Shown piece by piece: positions 1-8,855 of a stretch of DNA of 64,000 bases. This stretch comes from Chitinophagaceae bacterium. Its GTDB lineage: Bacteria; Bacteroidota; Bacteroidia; Chitinophagales; Chitinophagaceae. The DNA lies in contig JAMLHK010000005.1 in assembly GCA_023957155.1 (NCBI GenBank), positions 62,001 through 126,000 on the forward strand, given 5' to 3'. Every line of letters starts with the position of its first letter. Within the stretch, counting starts at the first letter, position 1. The notes beneath the pieces were generated by a model, which ran no database searches, had not been told where the DNA came from, and saw only the letters and a list, made by a program, of their open reading frames with translations. The position numbers were made by a program, and so were the translations under genes.

Positions 1-1004
1 ATCATAAAAATACCGGGAAAACTTTGTATGTAAAGAGCATTCCTATGCACTGGCCTTTAGACAATGTACCGGGAGAGTGTGTATATGAGTGCTGGTTAAG
101 TCTTGATAAAAATACCGTAAAAGTAACCAGCCGTATTGTGAATAACCGTCCGGACAAAACACAATATGCAGCAAGAGGGCAGGAACTGCCTGCGGTATAT
201 ACCAATGCCCCCTGGCATAAGCTGATCACTTACCAGGGAGACCGGCCTTTCACACATGATACGCTGAGCCTGATCCCCAATCATAATTTACCAACAACAA
301 ATAATATCCAGTGGGCGCACTGGCAGGCAACAGAAAACTGGGCGGCAAATGTGGATGAAAATAATTACGGGCTGGGTGTGTGGAATGTCGCTGCACAAAC
401 CTTTTGCGGCGGCTATTACGGCGATAGTTTGTTTGTGGGTGGAAGCCATGATGGACCCACTGCGTATATCGCACCGCTTGGTATGGAGATACTGGACCAT
501 AATATAACGTATGACTATCATTATACCCTGATCCTCGGTACGCTGGATGAAATAAGAAATTATGTATATAAAAAACACTCCTCCACGCTGCCACGTTTCG
601 ATTTTAAAAAAGACCGGCAGCAATGGTATTATCAAAATACAACTGATGAAGGATGGCCAATCAAAAACGGGTTGCGGATTAAGCTGAAGAAAGATGCGGT
701 CATGATCGGGCCAACAACCTTCTGGAAGGCAGCCGATGCACCCGGGCTGGTAATTAAGGCGGCTTTTCCGCCCGGTGTAAAAAAAGCAAAAGTGGGGTGG
801 AAAACGTTCAGGGGAAATTTTGATGAAAAAAACACGATGGAGTTCGAGGTTAAAGATGACGGCAAACTACATACCTATACCATTCCGTTACATACTTCTC
901 CCGAATATACAGGCGTCATTACAGGATTAAAAATAGTATTGAATGCAGGAAGTGAGGTTGATGCAGGAGAGATAGTAAGGGTACGCCACATCGTATTGAG
1001 ATAA
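1..1004 (+). CDS. C-terminal part of a beta-sandwich protein (5' end outside window)
   Basis: The reading frame is open to the left edge of the window (codons run from base 3), so this is the last ~334 residues of a longer protein. The TTG at 24 is not a convincing start. The visible part is rich in aromatic and polar residues typical of secreted carbohydrate-active proteins of Bacteroidota. The last ~85 residues (from about base 745) form a separate beta-rich module that resembles the small jelly-roll modules at the C-termini of secreted glycan-binding proteins. No catalytic motif is recognised. It ends 580 bp before a sigma factor gene, so it belongs to a preceding transcription unit. Function unknown; a carbohydrate-related role is inference. 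Confidence 0.6.
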   Translation, partial: HKNTGKTLYVKSIPMHWPLDNVPGECVYECWLSLDKNTVKVTSRIVNNRPDKTQYAARGQELPAVYTNAPWHKLITYQGDRPFTHDTLSLIPNHNLPTTNNIQWAHWQATENWAANVDENNYGLGVWNVAAQTFCGGYYGDSLFVGGSHDGPTAYIAPLGMEILDHNITYDYHYTLILGTLDEIRNYVYKKHSSTLPRFDFKKDRQQWYYQNTTDEGWPIKNGLRIKLKKDAVMIGPTTFWKAADAPGLVIKAAFPPGVKKAKVGWKTFRGNFDEKNTMEFEVKDDGKLHTYTIPLHTSPEYTGVITGLKIVLNAGSEVDAGEIVRVRHIVLR

Positions 1005-1585
1005 TATAGTGATATGTATTATTTTAAGTAAGATGTCAATGGTGTATGAGATGAGATACTGTAATCAGTGATCTATAAAAACTGGATTGTTCTCAATATT
1101 GAAGCATCTCCTTTTATTTGCCAGTTCAATCCATAAGCTGCAAAAAAGGTGCAGCGCACGGTGATATTTGGAGTGGTTAAAATAGTTAGTACGAAGGAGC
1201 CACAGCGTGGCGGAATATTGATTTGTTTCCGTAGATGCAGTATTCCTTTTAACTCCATGCTCCCTGCTATTTTTTCCGCAAAAAAGTAGCGCCCTGACGG
1301 CAGACAGGAAAACGCTGCCGGGGAAAAGCTTGTCCGCCGTGGCGGATTACTGCAATTCCCCGGCCCGCACGCGCAGAACGGGTTAAGCTTTAGTGCTGTG
1401 TAAACTCAGCTATAGTTCCCTAAAATATCGTGTAAATAAAGAGATTAGTTAACTTATCATTGTTGACTCCGTATGTCACAGCTCAATGATGGAGAAGCCG
1501 CTAATTGGGTATTTAAGATGACATAGAATACGCTCCTTTGTATTTTTTGTATAGTATTGCAATCAATATATAACCGAAACTATTA
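1005..1585. other. 581-bp intergenic region with strongly paired DNA
   Basis: No convincing gene is seen. A 62-codon minus-strand frame (1073-1258) overlaps a stretch that looks like a dispersed Chitinophagaceae intergenic repeat rather than a gene. Nested inverted repeats occupy 1298-1364 (listed separately). The last ~120 bp are AT-rich and should hold the promoter of the sigma gene at 1586, but no box could be placed with confidence. Confidence 0.5.
1298..1364. repeat. nested inverted repeats, mutually exclusive hairpins
   Basis: A perfect 9-bp inverted repeat GCCGGGGAA (1317-1325) / TTCCCCGGC (1356-1364) encloses a second perfect hairpin TCCGCC-GT-GGCGGA (1333-1346). A competing hairpin CGGCAG (1298-1303) / CTGCCG (1315-1320) shares bases with the outer stem. 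No T-run follows on either strand, so it is not a typical terminator. It looks like a REP-type or otherwise mobile intergenic palindrome. Confidence 0.6.
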
Positions 1586-2185
1586 TTGTCGTCCATTCAA
1601 TCATATACAGAAAAAGAGCTGCTCGAACGCATAGCCGAAGGAGATGAAGACGCGTATAAACTGGTATTTGACCGCTACTGGAATAAAATATACCAGGTTG
1701 CGCTGAGCTTTTTAAAGGTCCCGGATCAGGCGCAGGATGCTGTGCAGCAGGTATTCATTAAGCTTTGGGAAAAAAGAAATAAGCTTCCCGAAGTGGAAAA
1801 TCTGGATGCCTGGCTTTTTATTGTAGCCCGTAATACCATTATAAATATCCTGGAGCGGATCGTTTCTTCAAGAAAAGGTATTCAGCAGATAAAAGACGTG
1901 GTTCCCGAAGATTATCTTACTCCTTCCAGTATGCTGGAATACAAGCAGGTTTCGGAAATCATACAGGATGCCGTCAACAGGCTGCCTCCCCAGCAGGCAT
2001 TGGTTTTCAGGCTGAGCCGTGAGCAGGGGCTCACCTATGCGGAGATAGCAGAGCGGCTGCATATTGCCCCGGCTACGGTAAAAAGCCATATCATACGCGC
2101 CCTCAACAGCATCAGGGAATACGTATACCGCCACACCGATCGTACTTTAATGGTCATTTGGCTGCTCGCCGCATTTGTGAGATAA
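1586..2185 (+). CDS. ECF-family RNA polymerase sigma factor (FecI-like)
   Basis: A 199-residue sigma-70 family protein of the extracytoplasmic function group. Region 2 is around residues 25-60, with the DAQDAVQQVFIKLW-type core-binding helix. Region 4 helix-turn-helix is around residues 130-180 (LPPQQALVFRLS followed by TYAEIAERLHIAPATVKSH). The last ~13 residues are hydrophobic, as in many Bacteroidota FecI-like sigmas. TTG at 1586 is chosen because no ATG precedes region 2 and the alignable sequence begins there. The FecR gene follows after 72 bp. By family knowledge the FecR partner holds the sigma until a signal from the TonB-dependent receptor releases it to transcribe the SusCD genes downstream. 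Confidence 0.93.
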   Translation: MSSIQSYTEKELLERIAEGDEDAYKLVFDRYWNKIYQVALSFLKVPDQAQDAVQQVFIKLWEKRNKLPEVENLDAWLFIVARNTIINILERIVSSRKGIQQIKDVVPEDYLTPSSMLEYKQVSEIIQDAVNRLPPQQALVFRLSREQGLTYAEIAERLHIAPATVKSHIIRALNSIREYVYRHTDRTLMVIWLLAAFVR

Positions 2186-2257
2186 TTTTTTTGAGCTCCA
2201 CTGCACCTGTTTTCATTAATTACTGTCTTTACTGTTCAACAAGCAAGCATTTTTATT

Positions 2258-3415
2258 ATGTCCGCGAACAAATTCCAGGAGTTGATTGACAAATACCTGA
2301 CCAATGCTATACTGCCAGAGGAACAGGAGCAACTGTTTGATATGATTGAAAAGAAGGAATACCGGGCTGACCTGGAGAAAGTTGTTAAAGAAGCGCTGGA
2401 TATGTCTTTTGAGGTAGAAGAAGATGAAGCGCTCCGCGAACGTATTTTCGGACTTTTGCAGCAACATAAAAACCGGCCAAAAGTTTTCAGGATGTATGCC
2501 CTCCGCCGCTGGGGCTGGAGCGCCGCATCGGTTGTATTGATCCTGGCGTCCGTACTGGTATTCCGTATGATCAATAAAAAAAGCAATGCACCTGCTCCCG
2601 CAATCGCAACGGTTGTTGACGTAGAGCCCGGCAGGGACGGGGCTATCCTTACGCTTGCAGATGGTACCCATCTGCTGCTCGACAGCCTGGATAATGGGGT
2701 GGTAGCCACACAGAATGGAGTGCAGGCCGTTCTTAAAAACGGACAGCTTGCCTATAAAGTAAAGGAACACATTGCCGGAGAAGTAGTGTATAATACCATG
2801 ACAACTCCCAAAGGAAGGCAGTATCATATGACATTGCCGGATGGTACACAGGTTTGGCTGAATGCCGCTTCCTCTGTTTATTTTCCTACTGTATTCAGCA
2901 ATAAGAAGCGCAACATAACAATCACCGGCGAAGTATACCTGGAAGTAGCGCCCGACCCCCGGCGCCCCTTTACGGTAACGGCAGGAAAAACCACTATCGA
3001 GGTGTTGGGTACTCATTTTAACGTGATGGCTTACGAAAATGAAGCTGTAATGAAAACCACGCTTGCCGAAGGATCTGTTCAATTGTCTCATGGTGAACAT
3101 AAGCTGACCTTATTACCCGGGCAGCAGGCCCAGGTAACCGGGAATATTGCCCGGCTGGTGAAGGATGTAGATATGGACGCTGAACTGGCATGGAAAAACG
3201 GGTGGTTCAATTTTAAATACATGGATATTCAAACCGTGATGAAGCAGGTGGAACGCTGGTATGATATTACTGTTGAATACGAGGGACGTATTCCCGAAAA
3301 ACGATTTAACGGTGAGCTGCCCCGAAATGTCAAACTGTCTGAGCTGTTGGAAATTCTACGGTTTTCAGAAGTAAAATTCGTATTGCAGGACAAAGTATTA
3401 ACAATAAAGGAATAA
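2258..3415 (+). CDS. FecR-family anti-sigma factor
   Basis: A 385-residue inner-membrane regulator. The N-terminal ~85 residues are cytoplasmic and should bind the sigma factor at 1586. One transmembrane helix lies at about residues 88-107. The periplasmic FecR domain follows at about 175-275 (TPKGRQYHMTLPDGTQVWLNA motif, then the GEVYLEV and VLGTHFNVMAY motifs). The C-terminal ~70 residues match the DUF4974 type (WYDITVEYEG). By family knowledge it receives a signal from the STN domain of the SusC receptor encoded downstream and regulates the sigma factor. The organisation is the same as in the second set at 35337-42455. Confidence 0.93.
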   Translation: MSANKFQELIDKYLTNAILPEEQEQLFDMIEKKEYRADLEKVVKEALDMSFEVEEDEALRERIFGLLQQHKNRPKVFRMYALRRWGWSAASVVLILASVLVFRMINKKSNAPAPAIATVVDVEPGRDGAILTLADGTHLLLDSLDNGVVATQNGVQAVLKNGQLAYKVKEHIAGEVVYNTMTTPKGRQYHMTLPDGTQVWLNAASSVYFPTVFSNKKRNITITGEVYLEVAPDPRRPFTVTAGKTTIEVLGTHFNVMAYENEAVMKTTLAEGSVQLSHGEHKLTLLPGQQAQVTGNIARLVKDVDMDAELAWKNGWFNFKYMDIQTVMKQVERWYDITVEYEGRIPEKRFNGELPRNVKLSELLEILRFSEVKFVLQDKVLTIKE

Positions 3416-3501
3416 AGTGTAATACTGATTTCCAATAAACTAATTTATAACCAAAACAGCCATTATGATTTAACCTCAGTCTTTTATTCTGCATATCCCA
3501 T

Positions 3502-3588
3502 AAAAACGGGCAGTGATTAGAGCCACTACCCGCTATACGCAGGGATTTGTATACATGATGTTTAGAAACCCCTAACGTTTACAACTAA
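3502..3588 (-). ncRNA. predicted antisense RNA over the susC leader (first locus)
   Basis: Read on the minus strand, a -7 box TACTTTTG (TAnnTTTG consensus) occupies 3601-3594 and ends exactly on the A of the susC start codon. No good -33 TTG is present at the expected spacing. About 60 bp further along the minus strand, inverted arms (3532-3524 and 3515-3507, one G-T pair) are followed by five T residues (3506-3502), as in an intrinsic terminator. The predicted ~87-nt RNA would be complementary to the susC leader. The arrangement matches the DonS-type antisense RNAs known between anti-sigma and susC genes in Bacteroides fragilis. Prediction only; the second locus has the stronger version. Confidence 0.4.
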
Positions 3589-3600
3589 CAAAGCAAAAGT

Positions 3601-6600
3601 ATGAATTTTAAACCTAAAGGGATGGGACTGGTATTTCCGGTCAATTCCTGTATTGTCTTAGCCATGAAACTAACTGTTGCTTTATTGATCATTGCTACTT
3701 TACAGGTAAGTGCCAAAACTTACAGCCAGCAATTAACGATCAATGAAAAAAATCTCACAGTTTCTCATTTCCTGCAACTTATTAAAAAGCAAGCCGGGTA
3801 TAGCTTTTTATATGATGATCTCCAGTTAAAGGATATCCGGATCGCAAGCATTTCGGTAGTGAATGCAGGTGTAGAGCATACGCTGGACGAAGGCTTCAAA
3901 AACCTGCCGTTAGCGTATAAAATATTTAATAAAACAATTGTAGTAAAAAGGGTTAATAATAAGACAGCTTCTCCGCAGGAGCAGGTGGTCCAGCCACCGG
4001 CCGACATTACGATCACTGGTGTTGTAATGAACCCTGACGGTGAGGCATTGAGTAGTGTAAGTGTGATGGTGAAGGGAAGCAATAGCGGAACCACTACCGA
4101 TGGCAATGGCGTATTCTCCATCCAGGTTCCCGACGGCAATGCGGTGCTGGTGTTTTCGTATGTAGGCTACGATAGCCAGGAGATGGTTGTAGGAAACCAG
4201 AGAACGATCAATCTGGTATTAACTCCTTCCGCAGGCTCTTTGGGAGATGTGGTGGTAGTGGCATACGGTAGGCAGAAGAAAATTTCGGTAACAGGCGCTA
4301 TTGCTTCTATTTCAACCAGGGAGATCAAGCAAAGTCCCGCAGCTAATCTGGCGGTTACACTTGCGGGCAGGCTACCTGGCTTAACTGCCTTGCAGAGAAG
4401 CGGCGAGCCCGGGCGCGATGCCACCGCATTATTTTTAAGAGGGATCGGTACGCTCAACGGAACCGCACCTATTATTCTTGTGGATGGCGTGGAACGCGAA
4501 ATGACCTATATAGATCCTAATGAAGTAGAAAATGTAACTATCTTAAAAGATGCTTCATCAACCGCTTTGTTTGGTGTACGCGGTGCTAACGGGGTAATAT
4601 TGGTTACCACTAAAAGAGGAGCGAGCGGCAAGCCAAGCATCGGATTAACGTATGAATACGGGTTGCAGGGATTTACCCGGTCGCCTTCAATGGTCAATTC
4701 GTATGACTGGGCGCGACTGAAGAATGAAGCCTGGTCCAATGATAACCCGGGTGTTGATCCCGATGATCCCGTCAACCAGCCGCCGTATTCAGAATATGCT
4801 TTGGACAGGTTTATGTACCGGGAATATCCTGAAGCGTATCCCAATAATAACTGGCAAAAAATGCTCATCAATGATTATGTGGCGCAGAAGCGGTATAATC
4901 TTAATCTGTCGGGCGGTAGCGAATATGTGCAGTATTTTGTGAATGTTGGCTTTTTAGACCAGGGCGGTCAATGGAAGGTTGACCCCAGCGTTACAGATTA
5001 CGACCCCTCCAGCTTTTTGAGAAGGTATAATTTCCGTTCCAATATTGATGCTAAACTGAACAAGGCGGGTACGTTGAGCACTTTTTTAAATGCAGCAGGC
5101 TATTTTGAAAGGGTAAACTCACCGAATGCCAATACGGATGAAATATTCCGCAGAACGTATGCCTTTTTCCCGGTAGTATTGCCTGGCCCGTTAACGCCCT
5201 CCGGCGAAGTGCTGATAGGCCCGGGTAATTATAACGAGTCGCCCTGGGCAATGATCAACAGGAGCGGTTACCGGCAGGAAACGAGGAATAATATCACCGC
5301 GTCATGGGGGTTAAAGCAGGATTTCGGATTTTTAACGGAAGGGCTTTCTGCCAAATTTATGGCTTCATTTGATACCCGTACCGTTTATTCGCTCACGGCC
5401 GGAAAAGATTACCAGCGCTGGATACAGATTATTGACCCTAACACGCCTAACCATGAAGGGATGGATAGTGTACAGTATACCCGCTTATTCCTGGATAGGG
5501 ATAACACACCATTGAGCATTGGCAGTGGATCTAATTTCCAGTCTTTCTTTAATTTCCAGTTGTCTGTTGACTACAACAGGGTATTCAAACAAAAGCACGC
5601 TTTTACCGGGTTATTGCTGGCACAGCAGGAAACAAGGGTGTTGCCTAACGACAGATTGCCTTATAATCTCAGGGGGATATCTATGCGGGCTGCCTATGCT
5701 TATGATAGTAAATATTTACTGGAATTCAATGCAGGCTATAATGGGTCGGAGCAGTTTGCCAAAGGCAGGCGTTATGGTTTCTTTCCTACCCTGTCCGGAG
5801 GCTGGGTGGTATCTAACGAAGACTTTTTAAAATCCAGCGATATCATTTCATTGCTCAAGATCAGGGCATCTTATGGAAAAGTAGGAAGCGACCGGCTGGG
5901 CGGCAGGCGTTTTTTGTACTTAGATGACATACAACGTATTGGTGGTGGCGGCTTTAGTCCGTCGTTAGGACGTGGCGGCTATATAGCTGAAAACTATATC
6001 GGTAATCCTAATATTCAATGGGAGATAGCTAAAAAAGCCAATATTGGTTTGGAACTGGGCTTTCTGCATAGCGATCTTAATATAATGATTGATGTGTTTA
6101 AAGAAAGAAGGGATAATATTCTGATCAGCCGGCAAACCATTCCTATGGTATATGGTATTGAGCCCGGGCGTATGGCGCCTGTAAATATGGGCGTTGTGGA
6201 AAACAAAGGATACGAGATTGAGCTGAACTATCGTAAAGCGATTAACAGAAACTGGTCGGTGCTTTCAAAGCTCAATTTCAATTTTGCCCGTAATAAAGTA
6301 TTGTTCTCCGATGAATTGCAATATCCTGATGATTATGCTTACCGGTATCGCCAAACAGGGTCTCGTTTGGGGCAGGTATTCGGTTATAAGCTGCGCGACG
6401 GGTATTATGCCAGCTACGAGGAAATTGCTGATGAAGGTTTAACCTATACAGGCTATACGGTCAGGCCCGGTGACTTCAAATATGTGGATACCAATGGCGA
6501 CAAGGTTATTGATGAGCGGGATATGGTTCCCATAGGTTATTCTGCCATTCCGGAATATACCCTGGGAGCGGCTTTTAGCATTACATATAAAAACTTTGAT

Positions 6601-7023
6601 GTTTCCTTTTTATTCCAGGGCAACTTCAATGTATCCCAGCCCCTGTCTGGCTATGGTACCATGAGCACTTCCGATTTCAGGCAACGCCATTTATATGCAT
6701 GGACTGCGGAACGGGCAGCGAAAGGTGAAAAAATACTGTATCCCCGGTTAACAACAGGTGGCAGCTCAAGCGAGAACGACTTCAATGAATTCTTTATAGA
6801 GAACCGCAGTTTTGTACGGTTAAAAAATGCGGAAATAGGATATCGCCTGCCGGAAAAATGGGTACGTAAGATCGGTAGTAAGGAAGTGCGTTTTTATGCC
6901 AATGGGTTTAACCTGATCACATGGGACAAAATGCGTACTAAAGATTTCGACCCGGAAATCAATAATTCCCTCAGTTACCCGGTCTACCAGGTGTTTAATT
7001 CCGGAGTGAATATAACTTTTTGA
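3601..7023 (+). CDS. SusC/RagA-family TonB-dependent outer-membrane receptor
   Basis: An 1140-residue outer-membrane importer for glycans or oligosaccharides. The order is signal segment (hydrophobic helix at ~22-38, cleavage after the SAKTYS region), STN domain ~45-118 (signal transfer to FecR), carboxypeptidase-regulatory-like domain ~135-210 (VMVKGSNSGTTTDGNGVFSI), plug ~215-340 (GRLPGL, LRGIGT, ILKDASSTALFGVRGANGVI), then a 22-strand-type barrel ending in NITF. ATG 3601 is kept over the internal ATG 3664 because SusC proteins of this group often carry such a long n-region. SusD follows after 22 bp. Expression is probably driven by the sigma factor at 1586 and may be repressed by the antisense RNA over its leader. 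Substrate not determinable. Confidence 0.95.
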   Translation: MNFKPKGMGLVFPVNSCIVLAMKLTVALLIIATLQVSAKTYSQQLTINEKNLTVSHFLQLIKKQAGYSFLYDDLQLKDIRIASISVVNAGVEHTLDEGFKNLPLAYKIFNKTIVVKRVNNKTASPQEQVVQPPADITITGVVMNPDGEALSSVSVMVKGSNSGTTTDGNGVFSIQVPDGNAVLVFSYVGYDSQEMVVGNQRTINLVLTPSAGSLGDVVVVAYGRQKKISVTGAIASISTREIKQSPAANLAVTLAGRLPGLTALQRSGEPGRDATALFLRGIGTLNGTAPIILVDGVEREMTYIDPNEVENVTILKDASSTALFGVRGANGVILVTTKRGASGKPSIGLTYEYGLQGFTRSPSMVNSYDWARLKNEAWSNDNPGVDPDDPVNQPPYSEYALDRFMYREYPEAYPNNNWQKMLINDYVAQKRYNLNLSGGSEYVQYFVNVGFLDQGGQWKVDPSVTDYDPSSFLRRYNFRSNIDAKLNKAGTLSTFLNAAGYFERVNSPNANTDEIFRRTYAFFPVVLPGPLTPSGEVLIGPGNYNESPWAMINRSGYRQETRNNITASWGLKQDFGFLTEGLSAKFMASFDTRTVYSLTAGKDYQRWIQIIDPNTPNHEGMDSVQYTRLFLDRDNTPLSIGSGSNFQSFFNFQLSVDYNRVFKQKHAFTGLLLAQQETRVLPNDRLPYNLRGISMRAAYAYDSKYLLEFNAGYNGSEQFAKGRRYGFFPTLSGGWVVSNEDFLKSSDIISLLKIRASYGKVGSDRLGGRRFLYLDDIQRIGGGGFSPSLGRGGYIAENYIGNPNIQWEIAKKANIGLELGFLHSDLNIMIDVFKERRDNILISRQTIPMVYGIEPGRMAPVNMGVVENKGYEIELNYRKAINRNWSVLSKLNFNFARNKVLFSDELQYPDDYAYRYRQTGSRLGQVFGYKLRDGYYASYEEIADEGLTYTGYTVRPGDFKYVDTNGDKVIDERDMVPIGYSAIPEYTLGAAFSITYKNFDVSFLFQGNFNVSQPLSGYGTMSTSDFRQRHLYAWTAERAAKGEKILYPRLTTGGSSSENDFNEFFIENRSFVRLKNAEIGYRLPEKWVRKIGSKEVRFYANGFNLITWDKMRTKDFDPEINNSLSYPVYQVFNSGVNITF

Positions 7024-7045
7024 TTAATCCTTTTACAAACACAAG

Positions 7046-8806
7046 ATGAAAAATATAGCACTTAATATATTGCTGATGGCGGCATTGCTGATCGGCGCCT
7101 GCAAAAAAGATCCGCTGGATCTTATGCCTGATGGTCGCATAACCATAGACCAGGTTTTTAAAGATGAGATGATGGCTTCGGAGTATGTAAACTCTATCTA
7201 TTCCAATATGCAGCATTATGGTACGGCTTATGATTATTGGACCATGTTGGCCGGCTATTCGGATGAAGCTCACGATAACGATTACCCGCAGGATATGGGC
7301 CGCGCCCCGGCCCGCTGGTATGCCGGTGAGCTGAGACCCAACTGGAACCCCATGGATATACCCGGAACAATAGGTAGAAATGATCCGGCGTCCAATGGTT
7401 ATTATTATCGTAATGCATGGAAAGCCATTCGTTTGGCCAATGTTTTCCTCGCAAATATTGACAAAACAGTATATGCCAACCCGAATACCAAACTGCGGCT
7501 GATCGCAGAAGTTAAAACGCTGCGTGCCTTCTTTTACCTGGAACTGATTAAGATGTATGGCGGAATGCCCGTGGTAGACAAACCTTTTACAGAAGAGTTT
7601 AAATTTGAAGACCTCCCGCGGCAATCGTTTAAAGAATGTGTTGATTTTATAAAACAGGATTGTGATGAAGCGATAGCGGAAGCCGCCTTTCCCTGGCGCA
7701 TTGTAACTGAGCCTGACAGGGGACGATTTACCAAAGCGGTTGCACATTCTGTTCGCTCACAGGCCCTGCTGTTCAGTGCAAGTCCTTTATGGAATCCGGA
7801 GGGAGATGACAACCGCTGGACCATGGCTGCCGACTATTCAAAACAATCGCTGGAAGCGCTTACGGGAGCCGGCTACCAGTTATACCCGCAATACGAAGCC
7901 TACTTTTTCGGGCGGTCTGATCTTAGTCCCAATCCTGGTGATAAGGAAACGATCTATGAGATCAAAACATTTAATGGTACCCCGGATTTTAGTCACCTGA
8001 TGTTCCGGATGCATGCCATTCCCACATTAGGCGGCGATAAAGCAGGATGCAGCCCTTCGCAGGAACTGGTGGATGCTTATGATATGGACAATGGAGAAAT
8101 ACCTATTCTCGGCTACCAGGATGAAGACCATCTTCAGCCTATTATCAATGTTGCTTCGGGTTATGACGAAGCGCATCCTTATGCAAACCGCGATCCCCGC
8201 TTTTATGCAACGGTTTGGTATAACGATGCCTATTATGGTGAAATTAATGGTCAGCCATACCGCATTCAGTCTTATGTAGGTGGGGCAGATGGTATTTCAA
8301 ACCTCATGCAAAGAACGCACAATGGCTACTACCTGCGCAAGTTTCGCAATCCGAAACAATTAGATCCCTATACCGGTACGGCTTTATTTAAAAAATACAG
8401 GCTGGGTGAAATATACCTGAACTATGCCGAAGCGGCTAATGAAGCGTATGGCCCTACAGCCGAAGTTTACAACGCTGTTAATACAATTCGGGCACGGGTC
8501 AATATGCCGCAGTTGCCTGCAGGGTTAACCAAAGAACAGATGAGAGAGCGTATTCACAGGGAACGCAGGGTGGAGCTATCTTTTGAAGAACACAGGATAT
8601 GGGATGTGAGACGCTGGAAAATTATCGGGCAAACCGACAGGCTGACTACAGGTGTTGAATGGACAAAAACCGGAGAGGGGCAGTTTACCGGTAAAAGAAT
8701 TGTGGTTGGCAGAAGAAAAACAGCAACGGATAATTATCTGATCATCCCTATCCCGTTAAGTGAACTGACCCTTATGCCCCGGTGGCAGCAAAACCCGGGT
8801 TGGTAA
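7046..8806 (+). CDS. SusD/RagB-family glycan-binding lipoprotein
   Basis: A 586-residue surface lipoprotein with lipobox IGAC (Cys19), preceded by a short positively charged n-region and hydrophobic h-region. The N-terminal half has TPR-like helices (motifs RLANVFLANID and EVKTLRAFFYLELIKMYGG). The C-terminal RagB part holds YAEAANEAYGP, NTIRARVNMP and RRVELSFEEHRIWDVRRWK, all characteristic of SusD proteins. It forms the lid over the SusC partner encoded 22 bp upstream and captures the substrate at the cell surface. The terminal PRWQQNPGW motif is intact. Confidence 0.95.
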   Translation: MKNIALNILLMAALLIGACKKDPLDLMPDGRITIDQVFKDEMMASEYVNSIYSNMQHYGTAYDYWTMLAGYSDEAHDNDYPQDMGRAPARWYAGELRPNWNPMDIPGTIGRNDPASNGYYYRNAWKAIRLANVFLANIDKTVYANPNTKLRLIAEVKTLRAFFYLELIKMYGGMPVVDKPFTEEFKFEDLPRQSFKECVDFIKQDCDEAIAEAAFPWRIVTEPDRGRFTKAVAHSVRSQALLFSASPLWNPEGDDNRWTMAADYSKQSLEALTGAGYQLYPQYEAYFFGRSDLSPNPGDKETIYEIKTFNGTPDFSHLMFRMHAIPTLGGDKAGCSPSQELVDAYDMDNGEIPILGYQDEDHLQPIINVASGYDEAHPYANRDPRFYATVWYNDAYYGEINGQPYRIQSYVGGADGISNLMQRTHNGYYLRKFRNPKQLDPYTGTALFKKYRLGEIYLNYAEAANEAYGPTAEVYNAVNTIRARVNMPQLPAGLTKEQMRERIHRERRVELSFEEHRIWDVRRWKIIGQTDRLTTGVEWTKTGEGQFTGKRIVVGRRKTATDNYLIIPIPLSELTLMPRWQQNPGW

Positions 8807-8855
8807 GTGCAGCAGAGAGGTACTATTTATTGTTCATTTTTTGAAACAGAAGTAT

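Noticed and set aside
1073-1258. 62-codon minus-strand ORF
   Set aside because: Lies in intergenic repeat-like DNA, has no recognisable domain and no promoter; similar frames arise from dispersed repeats.
2216-3100. 294-codon minus-strand ORF opposite fecR
   Set aside because: It is the antisense shadow of a clearly conserved FecR gene and its translation has no family features.
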